Positions 45,311 to 58,180 of a stretch of 64,000 bases of DNA are shown here, in pieces (position 1 is the first letter of the stretch; every line of letters begins with the position of its first letter). The notes under the pieces are model-generated. The model saw only the letters and a program-made list of their open reading frames with translations, did no database searches and was not told the origin of the DNA. Origin of the DNA: Lycorma delicatula (Eukaryota; Arthropoda; Insecta; Hemiptera; Fulgoridae); NCBI RefSeq assembly GCF_047948215.1, contig NC_134458.1:137934536-137998535 (forward strand), written 5' to 3'. The translations under genes were made by a program, and so were the position numbers.

Positions 45311-47789
45311 AAAAAAAAAAACAAAAGACAAAAAACTTTGTTAATGGCGCTTGTCATGCGGAAAGATAGAGAATCAATCTACGGCCATGCGCACAACTAA
45401 AACATCCTTTTTACTCTTTGATTCTAACCCTAAATCTTTACTGTACACCTCATTCAATAAATATTATAACAAGTAAAAACTCCGATATCCTTTTTATACA
45501 CCCGGTACAATATCTGATGCGTAATACAGAGTGATTGGGTGTTTGGTAGTATTGACCGCAAATCACAAAATCTCGTTTAATCAGAGTATGTTACTTACAA
45601 CCATTAAGAAACATTTATTCTGGCATCAAAATAATTAGTGATTGTTTGAGGCCGAACAATTGTCTTAATACGGAAGATTTCGTTGATGCACCCTGACCCC
45701 TTCACATGTAAACTGTTGAAAGATTGTGGCATAAACTGTTTCAAAGGTGTTTGGTACGAAAACCATAAATATCAATTTGCCGGTCGCCTGGCAGAAGTTT
45801 TTTTAAAAAAAAATTAAGTACCTCCATTACGAAACTCGAATTCTTCGCTGCAATAGCTAACCTTTTAGATATTTTAATAAAACTACCACACGGAAAGTTG
45901 CCTTGCGGACTAAAATTAATCAATTTAATCTCTACGGAAGGAAAACCTGTTAAAATATTTACAAGTAAGTTTTCATGCGTAACTTAAGTTCATGTATACT
46001 AACACGGTTGTTGTTAGTACAGCATTATTATATTAATGATTGCAATTAAAATTAAATTTATTAATTAATTTTGATTAATTTAATTTTTCTCCCATGACAA
46101 AACGTAGATTATAATTATTTATAAACTTACATAAATGATTAGAGAATATTATTATTAATAATATCGGATGTCCTGAGTTTAGGGTTAAATAGAAGGTCAT
46201 GTGAACGAAAGCGATTTCCTTTTGACATTAGCCATGCCATCCATGTACGTAATCCTGTATATACAACGTACATAGTGTACCGGTATCTGTCTATCCGGAA
46301 GGATGGTCTCCGACTTAAGTTATAACATTGAAAAAAATCCAAGGTCATTTATGAAACAGTATTTGAATTATAGCCAACATTTTAAACCAGGTGTGCGTTT
46401 CTATGTTGTTAATGTGTATTAAAATCTATGCAAGAGTATATAGCTTTAGCTGTAGGGCGGTGACCAGTTATCGCTGTATATGAATTTATTTACTTCTATA
46501 TTAGATGAGTTCCCAGGAACTAAACTGACAACGAACGGAATAATCTTCTTCTTCTTTTTCTTCTTATTATTTATATTCTCCTCCCACTCATCCTTCCTCT
46601 TTCCCGTTGATTTTATTTTTAGATTTTTCTTTACCTAACTTTGCCACTGTCCATCATATCTATTTATTCATACGTTAAAATAAATTAAAAATTATACCAT
46701 GACAAATTATTGAAAAAAAAAAAAACATAAAAAAAATTAATAACACTAGACCTACACTATTAAATAAATCATTATTATATTTTAATATTTAAAAAAAAAA
46801 TAATAATAATAATTATAAAAAGTAACGTCAAAAGCATTTTTAAATTGAAAACATCAAATATATAAGCTATAATAAAAAAAAAAACAACTTTCTTTTTTAT
46901 TTAAGTTTTGGTAAAATTAAACGTCACAGACTTTAGCATAAAATAAATTAATGCCTAAGGTATTATATAAAGAAGTATCATCTTCAAAGTCTTGTAACTA
47001 ATCTGATGACTTTTTTTAAATGAAATTTTTACATTTTTTTTTGTTCTCAAATAGGCTGAAATACATTATATACGTATAAATAACTTGTTTTACTCGTTTG
47101 TTTCATAAATATATACAAAAAATAACGCTTTTATCTAGTCGATAGAGTTAATTAATAATGAATATTAATAAATTAATTTTACGGTGTTCACTTTCAAATC
47201 TTTATTATAATAATAAATATACAGTTAATTATTCATTATTTTTGGTCTTCAAGTTTTCATTTACTTTTTTTTTGTATTTCAAAGCAAAAGTATTAGAAAC
47301 TAATTTATAATATCCTCACAACTTTAGATTTGTTGTAATAATAATATAGCTAATTCACTTTTTAAGTTTTAATGTAATCTAACACAAAAAAAAAATATAT
47401 TAGAAGCAAATATTTTGGGGCTATTTCGGCTGTTTAAAGATGTATTAAACTTCTTGAATGATGTATTTTTTCGGCAGTAATTTTAATACTTAAATTTAAT
47501 AAGTGCTAATTAGACGTATTATTTAATTTTATAAATATTAATTTATTTTCTTAGCATAACTATTTATTGGAAATAAATAGAAAATATAATGATGCCCTTT
47601 TCGGAATACGGTTCCTATATTAGTTACTGTATATTTTTGCCGATATGTTTGAATCTTAATAACTAGTTTTACATTGAAAATAATAAAATTGAATTGCTTT
47701 TTTATTAATACATACAATTTTATTTTAATACTGATTTTTCAAAAAAGGTTTTTATTAAATATTGAAGAATATTATTAGCTTAATTTTTT
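45311..47789. other. Spacer, no gene assigned
   Basis: The first 500 bp (to about 45800) are less AT-rich and may be more repeat sequence; TTTTTATACACCCGGTACA near 45490 resembles the end of a mariner-type element. Open frames 45741-45923 and 46139-46348 (minus) show no domain. The rest is AT-rich. Confidence 0.4.
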
Positions 47790-48490
47790 TTTTGTCTTCT
47801 GTCATCTAGTTTGATGCAGATCTCCAAGATTCCCTACCTACTGCTAGTAGTTTCATTTCGGTATACCCCCTACATCCTACATCCTACATCCCTAACAATT
47901 TGTTTTACATATTCCAATCTTTGCCTGCCTGCACAATTTTTTCTTTCTACCTGCCCCTCCAATATTAAAGCGCCTATTCCCGATGCCTTAATATATGGCC
48001 TATAAATCTGTCTCTTCTTTTAACTATATTTCTCCAAATGCTTCTTTCTTCATCGATTTGCCGCAACCTCTTTATTTGTCACTTTATCCATCCATCTGAT
48101 TTTTAACATTCTCCTGTAGCACCACATTTCAAAAGCTTCTAATCTTTTCTTCTCAGGTACTCCGTCGTCCAAGTTTCACTTCCATATAAAGCTACGCTCC
48201 AAACATATACTTTCAAAAATCTTTTTCTGACTTTAAATTAATTTTTGATGTAAAAAAATTTATTTCTGACTGAAGACTCGTTTTGCCTGTGCTATTCCGC
48301 ATTTTATATCGCTCCTGCTTCGTCCATCTTTAGTAATTCTACTTTCCAAATAACAAAATTCTTCTACCTCCATAATCGTTTCTCTTCCTATTTTTACATT
48401 CAGTGGTCCATCTTAATTATTTCTACTACATTTCATTACTTTCGTTTTGTTCTTTTTTATTTTTATGCGGTATCTTAATATAAGTCATCT
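47790..48490 (-). pseudogene. RTE-like LINE pol C-terminus, longer but more degraded copy
   Basis: Close homologue of 43985-44437 on the same strand. It extends further 5', with an IWKLGRRST-type remnant of YGSETWT, a QAKRVFSQK block and a region near 48300-48480 before fading. The matching block MLKIRWMDKVTNKEV is followed by a frameshift at the HEERSIWKN-equivalent. GALILEGQVERKNCAGRQ and LEYVKQIVRDVG remain readable. A 7-bp unit (TACATCC) is present three times at 47871-47891 against twice in the other copy. Confidence 0.75.
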
Positions 48491-48904
48491 TAACGTATTA
48501 ATGATTAACCTTTACAAGCCCTCATCGAATTTGGGTACTTTTGGACCAAACGGTTTTGTAGTTTTTGATCATTTTTAAAATAACAGCTGTCTGTATAACA
48601 GTTAAAATGCGTATTAAATAACCATATCTGACTGAAATTCCTCTTATGAACAAAATTTAAATGTAATACTAGAAGATTACTCGCAAAATGTGATAATTAA
48701 AAAAAATCTTTGGTCTTAAGACATCCTTCCAAATTAATCTGGAAAACAATGAGAAAATGTTAATTATTAACCAGTTAGTAGGATATACTTTCGAATTTGT
48801 TAGCGTAAACTCAGTTTCTCCCTTGCTGAGAGCTGAAGGTAATGTATATAACAGCAAGGAGTAGATTTACCGGTTGCTGTGCACTATCTGTCCTAATCTT
48901 TCAT
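48491..48904. other. Spacer, no gene seen
   Basis: The minus-strand open frame 48669-48857 has no recognisable domain. Confidence 0.5.
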
Positions 48905-49205
48905 GTTAATCTCCTGAGATGCAAGAGGCATCAACAAGAGTCAGTTTGTTTGAAAGTAATACTTACTATACAACCAGTCTGTGTAAAGAAGAATGAATGT
49001 GTCGCTTGTAGGGTTTAATATCGTCCACGTTTCGTTGTGCTACTGTCATGCAACCGAATATTTTGGGCTCAGTGAAAAAAGGCAGCCGGATTCCACTTCC
49101 CTTCTCAGGCAATTAGTAAGCCTGGCATGAGGTTTTGTTATTCTTAGGGATGGTTATGTAATTTTCGGGAATAACTTAATTCGACTCATGTCAAGTCGCC
49201 GAAAA
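48905..49205 (+). repeat. Unclassified repeat, partly related to repeat D
   Basis: CAAGAGGCATCAACAAGAGT near 48921 matches the minus strand near 17230. CATGTCAAGTCGCCGAAAA near 49186 echoes CATGTCAAGCCCACCGAAAT (17112) and the reverse complement of 38232-38253. The element boundary motif may be shared by several repeats. Confidence 0.4.
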
Positions 49206-50279
49206 CTCTTACGGTTGTAATCGCTTTAAAATTTTTTTATTACATTCGTATAGAAGTTCAAAATTTAATATTTATGATAAGTATATAATTTTCTGTTTTT
49301 TATCTGTAATTTTGTAGTGAACTTATTATTTTTTTACCGTAACTTATTTTATACAAAGCACCCTATCATCTGCTAAGTGAATATTGAGATTAGAAGTTGG
49401 ACTCTAAAATCTTAAGTAACTAAGCTTTACATGAATTTGAACTATTCATGAATTTACTGTTTTTTAACTTAACTGAACGCTACAATTCATTTTTTGCCTA
49501 TTTCATATTTTTTTAATAAACTTCTGTTAAAATATCATTTGGAACTGAAAAAGGAGTTAGAAGATGTTCCTTAAATTCATAAGCAATTAAATATTTATTT
49601 AAATTTTAAATACCAGGAATTTTTTTCACTAGGCGTTTCACAAAATAGGGTCAAAAAATATTTTTATTTACTTTCTTTTGTTTTAATCTTTTAAATAAAT
49701 ATATTTGTAATGAAATTTAATTGAAAAGTTTTTGTGAGACAAAATAAAATCATTCTAATTTTTTATCGTTATTATGAAACGAGTTATTTCGCTTCAAACT
49801 CATCGGCAGTGTACAACGCGGCTAGAATAATTAATGAAAAAAATGGTAGGTGTAATTATTATAATAAAATTAAGGTTCAATTTGCGTTATTTCCTTTATG
49901 AAAAACATTGATTGTAATAGTAAGGATTGATATGGTATTAAGTTTAATTTATTATTTTTTAATTGGACTGCGTAGAGCAACTTAAAATCATATGCCTAAA
50001 TATGTACTTTACAAATAATTTTATATGTTGAAAAATTAATTGGCATCAGTTAAACATTAAATTCTCTTTAATTATTATTAAATCTTATGATTTGATTTAG
50101 AAAAATATACAGCTTTTATTTTCTATAGGTATTTAGCTAATGAAGTTGTCTCATTTTATTCTTGTGATTTATGAATATTTGAAACATCACATTTACTATG
50201 TGATGCCATTATCTTTCCCCGGATTTCTCTAGTTTTCTGTTCTCAGTTGTTATATAACTGGGTAAAACATTTCTAATTA
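49206..50279. other. AT-rich spacer, no gene seen
   Basis: Nothing recognisable. Confidence 0.55.
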
Positions 50280-50470
50280 CTGTTATTACTTCTGGAATTT
50301 TTAAAAAAAGATTGAGGTTCTCCGAGTCTTGATTCGGGTAGACTGACGGGCGTCATGTTTCGGCCCTTCTGGGCCCTGCGTGGCTCTGAGGAGCGATAGC
50401 ATCTTTGCTTCTTCCGTTCGGTATGACGATCTGAGAATGAGGTAGTTTCATCACTGCGCACGTTAAATGA
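50280..50470 (-). other. GC-richer island with an open frame, unidentified
   Basis: In contrast to its flanks this 190-bp block is near 50% G+C (CGGCCCTTCTGGGCCCTGCG). On the minus strand it is open for 62 codons (50273-50461), rich in R, S, E and P, e.g. RKKQRCYRSSEPRRAQKGRN. No domain is recognised. It could be a fragment of a mobile element's gag-like or untranslated region, or an old host exon. Confidence 0.3.
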
Positions 50471-51369
50471 AAAAAAAAGAAAAAAGTATATAAAAAATGT
50501 AAAAAAATTTGTATTTATGGGTTTCTGTATGTAAATAGATTGACATCTATTTTGGTCTATACTCCGGGTATAAAATTATAATAATGTTGTAATTTATATT
50601 ACCTGAAAAGTTGATTCTATTAAATTTTTGAAAAAAATATATGTTAAAGAGCTGAATAAGATAAAAAAATGCTTTACTTCTAAACGGGTTGAAGTTTATA
50701 AAAGTGAACAACTACATCAGTATTCATAAAAATATATAAAAACAAATAATATTGAATCATTTTTGAAAAAAAAAAATTGTATGCCATAAATTTTATTTCT
50801 TTTGGCTCTTTCAACTTAACGACTTTCATTAACTTTTCATTCATTACTTTTTTTGTCCAAATTACGCATTATCAGGGTAGAACAATTTTAACTCGTATCA
50901 AAGGAGTAAGGAATAATACATTACATACTCTATAAATATAAATCGTATTAAACATTTTTTAACCTATTTCTTTAACTATTTATAAATTATTTTTCTTGAA
51001 TTAGAGGTTATCAAGCAGCAATAGTTTTCCACCATTAACATAAGACAGATAGTCTACTTTTTGTTCAAAAAGCTGAAAATATTGTTATTATTTTAGATGT
51101 TTTCAACTGAATTTTGTGATTTTTACTAGAAAAAAATTCTTAACGTCCAGGTTTAATCGGTTAACATTTCATTACTTTTTATTTACTGTCTTACGAATCA
51201 ATCTAGAAAAGTTTTAAAACTATTTATCTCTAATCGAGAAAATAAGTAAATAAATAATTATATTTATTTTTCAAGCTTTATTTTAAGTATTTTATACTTA
51301 CGTACCGCACAACTTTTTTTTCATTTCGGTAAGAAAAAATGTCGCAGTTCGTTCATTTATTTAGGTTTT
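50471..51369. other. AT-rich spacer, no gene seen
   Basis: Nothing recognisable. Confidence 0.55.
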
Positions 51370-51844
51370 ATAAATAATACCTTGATTTTTGGTGTATTTA
51401 ATTTTCATGCAAATATTTAAAAACCAACTTCTAGATTCTTTGAAATTCGACCTTGAAGGGATGAAGAAAGGGGAACAAAATTTGAACAATAATTGCAAAT
51501 TTTCTCAATTTCCTACTATACTGAACGAGATATTCACTAGATTGAAGCTTGCAAATACACTTCAGATAAATATATAAAAACTATTGTCGGTTTTTTTTTA
51601 ATTTTAAATTTTTTAAGGAGTGCGACTATGTACGGTGCGGCAACTCAACCAACACAGCCACTACCACTGTTACTGTATGTGAGATGCGACTGGCTGCACT
51701 TGACTAAATAATATTAAATAAAAATGATTAAAACTTTTAAAAAAATGAGAAACGAAGTACGGCCACATCCAAGATGTGTTTGTCGGGTAAGGCTAAGGAC
51801 CGGGTAAACATACATTTTTACCCGTACGATGTACATGTAAGCAG

Positions 51845-51882
<38 letters not shown>

Positions 51883-52135
51883 CTAATATCTTTAAGATGG
51901 AGGCCGACTGTTTTGAAACCCACATTCTTATATCCCTCAAAGTTTCGGAACCTGTACTGACCAAACTGTTGCTCTGAAGAAATTTCAATACACTGATATT
52001 TTTTATAAATTTAACTCGCTTTAATTTTTTATTTATCATTATTATTCTCACAAATATGAGTTTAATGAACACAGGGGGTTTAATGGGCAGAGACCTCTGG
52101 CTAGACGGGAAGAACGAGCGAAGCGAGCCATGATC
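51370..52135 (-). repeat. Dispersed repeat A, copy 2 (head boundary to middle)
   Basis: Reverse complement of repeat A. Starting from the head (GGCTCGCTTCGCTCGTTC and CCCGTCTAGCCAGAGG, about 52080-52130), it continues TTGTGAGAATAATAATGATA, AGAATGTGGGTTTCAAAA, an AT microsatellite (absent at the same site in copy 1), CAGTAACAGTGG and ATCTAGTGAATATCTCGTT, fading near 51370. Open frames here (51389-51577, 51714-51977, 51845-52072) are accidental. Confidence 0.7.
51846..51881. repeat. (AT)n microsatellite inside repeat A
   Basis: About 18 units at the position where copy 1 has only ATTAGTTATAACTG (near 9886-9899). Confidence 0.95.
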
Positions 52136-54219
52136 GGTTAAATATCCTCTGACTACGACGAGAAAGGGAAGTAAAGAAAACTAACTGGCTGGTAAGTATC
52201 TTGAGAGAAGAAGAATTGCTTAAAATAAAACAGTTATAAGTATCGGTAAAAAATTAAAAAAATATATATAAACTGGGAATCTAAAAGATTTAAAACTTTA
52301 CCTGGGAATAGAGGAAGATGGAAATTGACATTATGGAAATGGAAACTGGACCTCTCAGGACAATTAAATTAAGATGTAACCATAAAAATAACTTTCACCA
52401 TATTAATGAAGGGGGTTTGCTCAGTGAACAATTTTGGGAAAATTGAGTAAAAATATTGGTAGATTTTTAGTACAGTCTGTCAGTTAATATGTTACTTAAA
52501 TACGAGATGCAATATTCTGCATTGTTTAATTTTGAGCTTTCCATTTTGATAATATTCTACCGTGATGGGTTGACAATTAATGGATGCAATGACGTGAACA
52601 TTAGTCATTACACGTGTACCTAAAATAAAAAAAATAAAAAAATTATACATTAGGCCTAAATTATCTAGTTACTTGACTGTATCCCTATTATTAAAATAAT
52701 ATCTATATTGTTAACTAAGGCATATTGAATGAAAGTGAATTTTAATTTTAAGGTATATTTTTTATTGATAGATAAATGAAAACGGTTACGGTAGATTACG
52801 ATACAATCATATACTTGGACCGATAATAATATATAATACTGTGTGAAGATCCAGAGAATTCATCACGGTTTGTAATGCATGGAACAATATACGATGAGTT
52901 TTGATTCTTGTTCAACTAATGCATCCATCTACTATACAATGATATTATTGTATGTATATATATATATATATAATATATATATATATATATACCGAGAAGA
53001 AACGATTGGAAGATGGTGGTTGCTAGTCGCTGCTTGTGTTAGTGCGTATATATGTTTTAATACCGACTTGGCAGTTGGACTGCACGATTTCAATGTTAAT
53101 AAATCGTATGGTCTATATAATAAGGTATATGTTTGTTGCAGCCGGATTTTCTAATGTAAAATGAAATAGACGATAAATTATGTAACGAGTAAAAGAAATC
53201 GTCTACGTATTTAAAAACTTTTTTCTTTTTTAATAATCTCTTTACAGTAATAAAATTCGTGCTCAGTAATTAAATTCTTTACAGGTACCCTACTGAAGTA
53301 GGTTGTTCAATATTTTAAGTAAGTTATAATACTTCATTGTTAAGCCGTAATATTAATATATACTTTTTTTGTTAGACAGGTTGCTAGTATTAACTTTTTT
53401 TTATTGCTTATTACTTTCCCCATTATTTATTGATTTTTTTTTTTTGTTATATATAATATCATCTATCAAATAATTTAATCTCCACCCTTTATGCAATATT
53501 TTTAGATTCAAAGTAGGTTACATGAATGATAAAATACTTGATATAATTAGTCACATAAAGTATTTTTGATCGATTTTTTCAATATTTCATAGGTGTTAGA
53601 AGCTTTACCGATAGTTTGTTTGATTTTACTAAAAAAATTTACTTCTTGATAATTTGAGGGGTCAGCATTTTTTTTTACAGTGTACTCTTTTTGTTTGTTT
53701 TGATTCGAAGTAAAGTTAAAAAAAAGAATGGATTTTGTGGAACTTTTATTTTTTGGGAAAAGAATTATAATTAAAATGAAAGTAATGAGAAAATGTTTTT
53801 AATACAATAAAACCAAAATAACATATAAAAATCGAACGAAAAAAGTTTAAAGAAACTGAATCTAATCAAATAAATCAATTTATTTTGGAAATTTTGTAAC
53901 ACTTTTTTTACTAAACCATAAAAATTCTCTCAGATTTTATACGACCTAGGACCCATACTGTTTTGTTTTTTTTTTTATGAAAAGCCATGTAAGACATATC
54001 ACTTTTTGATTTTCCAGTAGGGTGTTTAACTTTTTTTTAACGAATGTTCCTTTTAAATTTTTTTATAAAACTTACATATGGAAATAGGTTTTTAATGTCT
54101 ATTTGAATCGGGTATCTCTTCATTACGTAGTATTTATTTTGAAAAATAAGATTCTGTTTACCTTAATCACTTAGAGAGCTCATGTACAGAAAATAATTAT
54201 TATATAAATACAAACACAC
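52136..54219. other. AT-rich spacer, no gene assigned
   Basis: Contains an AT microsatellite at 52951-52991 and the open frame 52879-53154 running through it; the frame's end (GRWWLLVAACVSAYIC) has a membrane-like look but no family I can support. Confidence 0.45.
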
Positions 54220-54530
54220 ACTAGACGGTCGGGGCCCAGGTCGATCCAGGTGAGTCCCGGAGGCGACCCAGGGGCTTTCGAGGCCCTGAGGTCTCCAGGG
54301 ATCTCGGGGCCAAACCCAGAGTCAACAGCTTGCTTTACCCGCTCCCAATTTCCGTCTAGCTAAGGGTGTCCGTCCCCTGAACCCCACAGAGCTCGCTTTT
54401 CTCACCCTAACCGCAGAGCTGGCTTTGCTTGTCATTCCCGTCTAGCCAGAAGGCTCCATTTCCTGGACCACCGCAGTGTTCGTTACCCTATGGTTGTGAG
54501 AATAATACTGATAATAACATTTAAGGTTTT
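54220..54530 (+). repeat. Repeat A, GC-rich head fragment
   Basis: A block of about 280 bp, far richer in G and C than anything nearby (GGTCGGGGCCCAGGTCGATC near the start). It contains at least two divergent tandem units sharing a CTTGCTTT / CTGGCTTT start and a (T)CCGTCTAGC core. The second passes into TTGTGAGAATAATACTGATA, the start of the AT-rich body in copies 1 and 2. Head and body therefore belong to one family. No body follows here beyond 54530. Confidence 0.65.
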
Positions 54531-54864
54531 GAGGCTTTATAGAAATCTAAAAAAGAAACTATATTATAATACAGAATAGTATTAACTATGGTAACTGAAG
54601 TGCGAGTATAACTTTGACGAGGAAAACTTCACAACCTATTTCAGTTACCATGGTGACAGAAATATAGTAATGAATTAAATGGATTATTTTTTTTTTTTCT
54701 TTAATGAATACCTTTAATTGACAACTTTACCCCCAAGGAGGCTAGGGACTCGATCCATGGCCTAAAACCTTTCCTCGGAAAATATGAATGTATTTAGCAA
54801 AATTTAAAATAATCGGTTGGTTGGTTCTCGCGTGATGCAAGAACAAACAGACAAAATTTTGGCT
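54531..54864. other. Spacer with one imperfect hairpin
   Basis: TATGGTAACTGAA (54587) and TTCAGTTACCATGG (54640) form an inverted pair about 40 nt apart. A phrase with TCTCGCGTGATGCAAGAAC (near 54826) runs into the microsatellite below and resembles the tail of an interspersed repeat. Confidence 0.45.
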
Positions 54865-54881
54865 TTATATATATATATATA

Positions 54882-54929
<48 letters not shown>
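54865..54929. repeat. (TA)n microsatellite
   Basis: About 32 units with one CT interruption. Confidence 0.95.
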
Positions 54930-54930
<1 letters not shown>

Positions 54931-57361
54931 CTAGTAGATAATGAAAATCATTAATTAACTTTTCAACAATTTAATACACAAAAATGAAATTTAGTAATGT
55001 TCCTTCTTCAAATCGATATATTTTTCGATACAACCAAATTTTCAAGTTCCTATAAGAGAGCCGGTACTAAAAAAAATTTAATTAACAGAATAGAGTTGTG
55101 TCAGATTATTTCAAAGAACACGAAAAACAGAGATGTTGACGTAAGTCTTATCGGGCTACGATAACTCTAAGCAAAATTGCCGCCATAATATATTTCACTG
55201 CTAATTTCAAAATTGGCCTGCAGTATCCTTCACGTATTTGTCTCAATCCAAAAATAGGTCCTTTTGAGATAGAAATATTTGTTAAATTTAATTTTTTTAG
55301 TGTTTCAATATTGAGAAGTTATTTAAGAAGTTACTTTTAAAACTAGCTGTGAAAAATATTAAGTGGCAGCAATTTAGGTTAGAATTGTCGTAGCCTAGCG
55401 GTTTTTAAATAAAATTTTTTTTTCAATGATTTTTTAAAAAGATTGTCAAAACCTTACCATTTTCATTATTTTGATTTATTCCCGTGAGGGCCACTTAGGT
55501 ATTTCGAGTGTTGTGATCTTATTCGAAAAAAATGATCGTTTCGCTTTATTTACAGATCATTTCACTTAGAAGCATTTACTAAATTTCATTTGTGTGTATT
55601 TAACACATGAAAAGTTATTAAATCCCATACTTTATTAACTAACAAACATCTTGCAATACTATAAAACACTTTTTTTAATAATTTTTTCTTTCACATGAGA
55701 TAAATCAGCAAATTTTTTCTCGCAGAGGAATGTTGTGCTTTAAGAAATATAGGATAACTGCTCTAGGAAGAGAAAAATTTATAAAATATAAAATATTTCG
55801 AAATAGAAAAGATTATATCACTGTAATTATCCCAGTTAAAAAAGCCTTATTTTTTTGAAAGGAAAAATTAAAAAAGATATAATTTTTAAGCTATGTTCTT
55901 GATATAGTTTTCAAATTGACTAGCTGTTTACGTAGGTAATATAGTGAAAACTATTTAATTTAAACAATTTAATATCTGGTACGACCCATGTTATAAATTA
56001 TTATCATTTATAAATTCTGATGTAACAGTATAACTATACTGTTAGTAATTAAAACCACATAAATTTTTTATGTTTTTTACGATAATGTAAAAATTATTGA
56101 AGGAAACTATACGGGATAAAATTACATCTTAATTTACTATAAACTATAATTATAAAGTATATATTTTTGATATTGAATTCATTTTAAAAAATGCAATATT
56201 TTGAATATAATAAAAAATTAGATTTTTTTTATACGCATGGAAAATTGAAGTGTAAGTACTAAATTTGAAATGAAATAAAAATTAGGATTGCCACCTTATA
56301 AATTAATTGATATAACTAGGCCCCAGGTTTCCCGTAAATAATAATACAATTATTATTATTGCTACAAAAAAAAAAAAAAAGAATAAACTGATTCATTAAA
56401 ACCAGCGAGTGAAATTTTTGTCCACTTTTTAAGGGTAGCAAATTGTTAATCCAATTTTACTATCAACCTAAATATTTAATTATGAATTAAGGAATTAAGA
56501 AAAATATAAAAACTAATCGAGAGTAATTAATTTATAAAATGACTAAATTCTCTACTTTAAAGGTCTTTTCTATTCGAGTCTAGGGTGAATAAAACACTCC
56601 TTTAACTTTTGAGCCACGCAATTCAATTACAATTACGTGTTTTGACTTCATGTCTTTCTATTTGACAGCAGTTAACCGACTGGTTAATACTATAACAATT
56701 ATAACTGACCTCGCAAACTATAGTATATTGAATTATTGCAATAATACAAACAATGTTGTAGTATTACGTTACATTACATTACCGAGAAATTGCAGTGTAC
56801 AATCAAATAAAATTTGCAGTTTCGACATTACACAAACAACTGCAATAATGTTCCGCACCCATTTCAAAAACTGATACGAAAAGTAAGTTAACTTAGTGTG
56901 TTATTAAAAAGAAGTTCAGGCGGAACTTTTTAAATCAAATATTAATTTGTAAATACTTGTAGGTAGTAAACTAAAGCAGTTAAAAAAAATGTTAATAAAT
57001 TATGTCCTACTTTTAATTTAATGCTCGTATCTTTTAGGATATTTTTATATTAAGAAATAATTACAAAGAAATAAATCATGAATTTAAAAAGTTATAAAAT
57101 AGTTCAAAATAATTATTTATTACTGTTTTAACTTCTCTATAATTATAAAAGCTATTAAACGTTTTTACAATGTCATTATAATCAATAACAATATACAACT
57201 TATTTATTTAAATCATACAAGAGTTACTTTATTTCTTATAAATATAAAGTAAAGAACAAATTAATTAATTAATTAAATTATTCGTTAGGAGATAATTAAT
57301 AAATTATTATTATGTATTTACAATAGGATTATGGCAACCCTAATTTTTTAAATTTTATAGA
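54930..57361. other. AT-rich spacer, no gene seen
   Basis: Low-complexity sequence. The open frame 56650-56874 has no domain. Confidence 0.55.
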
Positions 57362-57384
57362 ATATATATATATATATATATATT
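57362..57384. repeat. (AT)n microsatellite
   Basis: About 11 units directly before a GC-rich phrase (CGGCTTCGCCCGCGC, near 57401) that leads into repeat A copy 3. Confidence 0.9.
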
Positions 57385-57424
57385 TACTAACACCCCTTTG
57401 CGGCTTCGCCCGCGCTGTATTTTT

Positions 57425-58180
57425 ACTTGCGTTTTCCATCGCGGTCTATTTTTGTTTAATGTTTTTTTCTCAACTAACCGGAGGAAGTGCAGCCAGTCAC
57501 GTCACACTTAAGTAACAGTGGCAGTAGCTGTTTTGATTAAGCCGCGGCGCCGTACACCATCGCACCCGAAATTAAAAATAATCGACATTAAAAACCCTGA
57601 GATGGTTTTTAGAATTTTATCTGAAGAATATTAGCAAGCATAAATCTAGTGGATATCTCGTTTAGTATAGTCGGAAATCGGGAAAATTTGCAGTTATTTT
57701 TCAAAAGCTTCATCCCTTTCAAGATCGAATTTCGAAAAACCTATAAATTGGCATTTAGATATTCACATGAAAATTACACACGCCAAAAATCAAGTAGATA
57801 CTTCATTTGTTACTGAGAAATTAAAAAAAAAAAAAAATAGGCAGGTTACAAAAAAAAAGTTCAATATCTATTTTAACAGTTTAAACACGGAATTTCAAAA
57901 AATCTAGAAATTAATTTTTAGATATTTACATGAAGATTACACATACCAAAAATCAATCTGATACTTCATTTTTTACTGAAAAATTAAAAACATAGTTAAT
58001 TTCATTTTTACTTTATTTTAGTTCTTTAAACTCTGAGTTTCAAAAAAATCCTTTCTTAGCGTGCACTTACATCGTAAGACAAATATGTATACAAATTTTC
58101 ATCAATCTTATCTTCAGTAGTTTTTGATGAATCTGTCAGTCAATCGGGAGATCTTTTATACATATATGAGTACAATATTT
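57425..58180 (+). repeat. Dispersed repeat A, copy 3 (3' half)
   Basis: Colinear with 10020-10600: GTGCAGCCAGTCACGTCACA, AACAGTGGCAGTAGCTG, ATCTAGTGGATATCTCGTTT, TTCATCCCTTTC, CATGAAAATTACACACGCC and TTTTCATCAATCTTATCTTC. An internal block (CACATGAAAATTACACA, near 57764, and CATGAAGATTACACATACC, near 57931) occurs twice about 165 bp apart, so this copy carries a tandem duplication relative to copy 1. Confidence 0.65.

Noticed and set aside
52879..53154. 91-codon plus frame with GRWWLLVAACVSAYIC, considered as a transporter first exon
   Set aside because: It reads through a microsatellite, and the downstream residues do not fit the monocarboxylate transporter pattern I compared it with.
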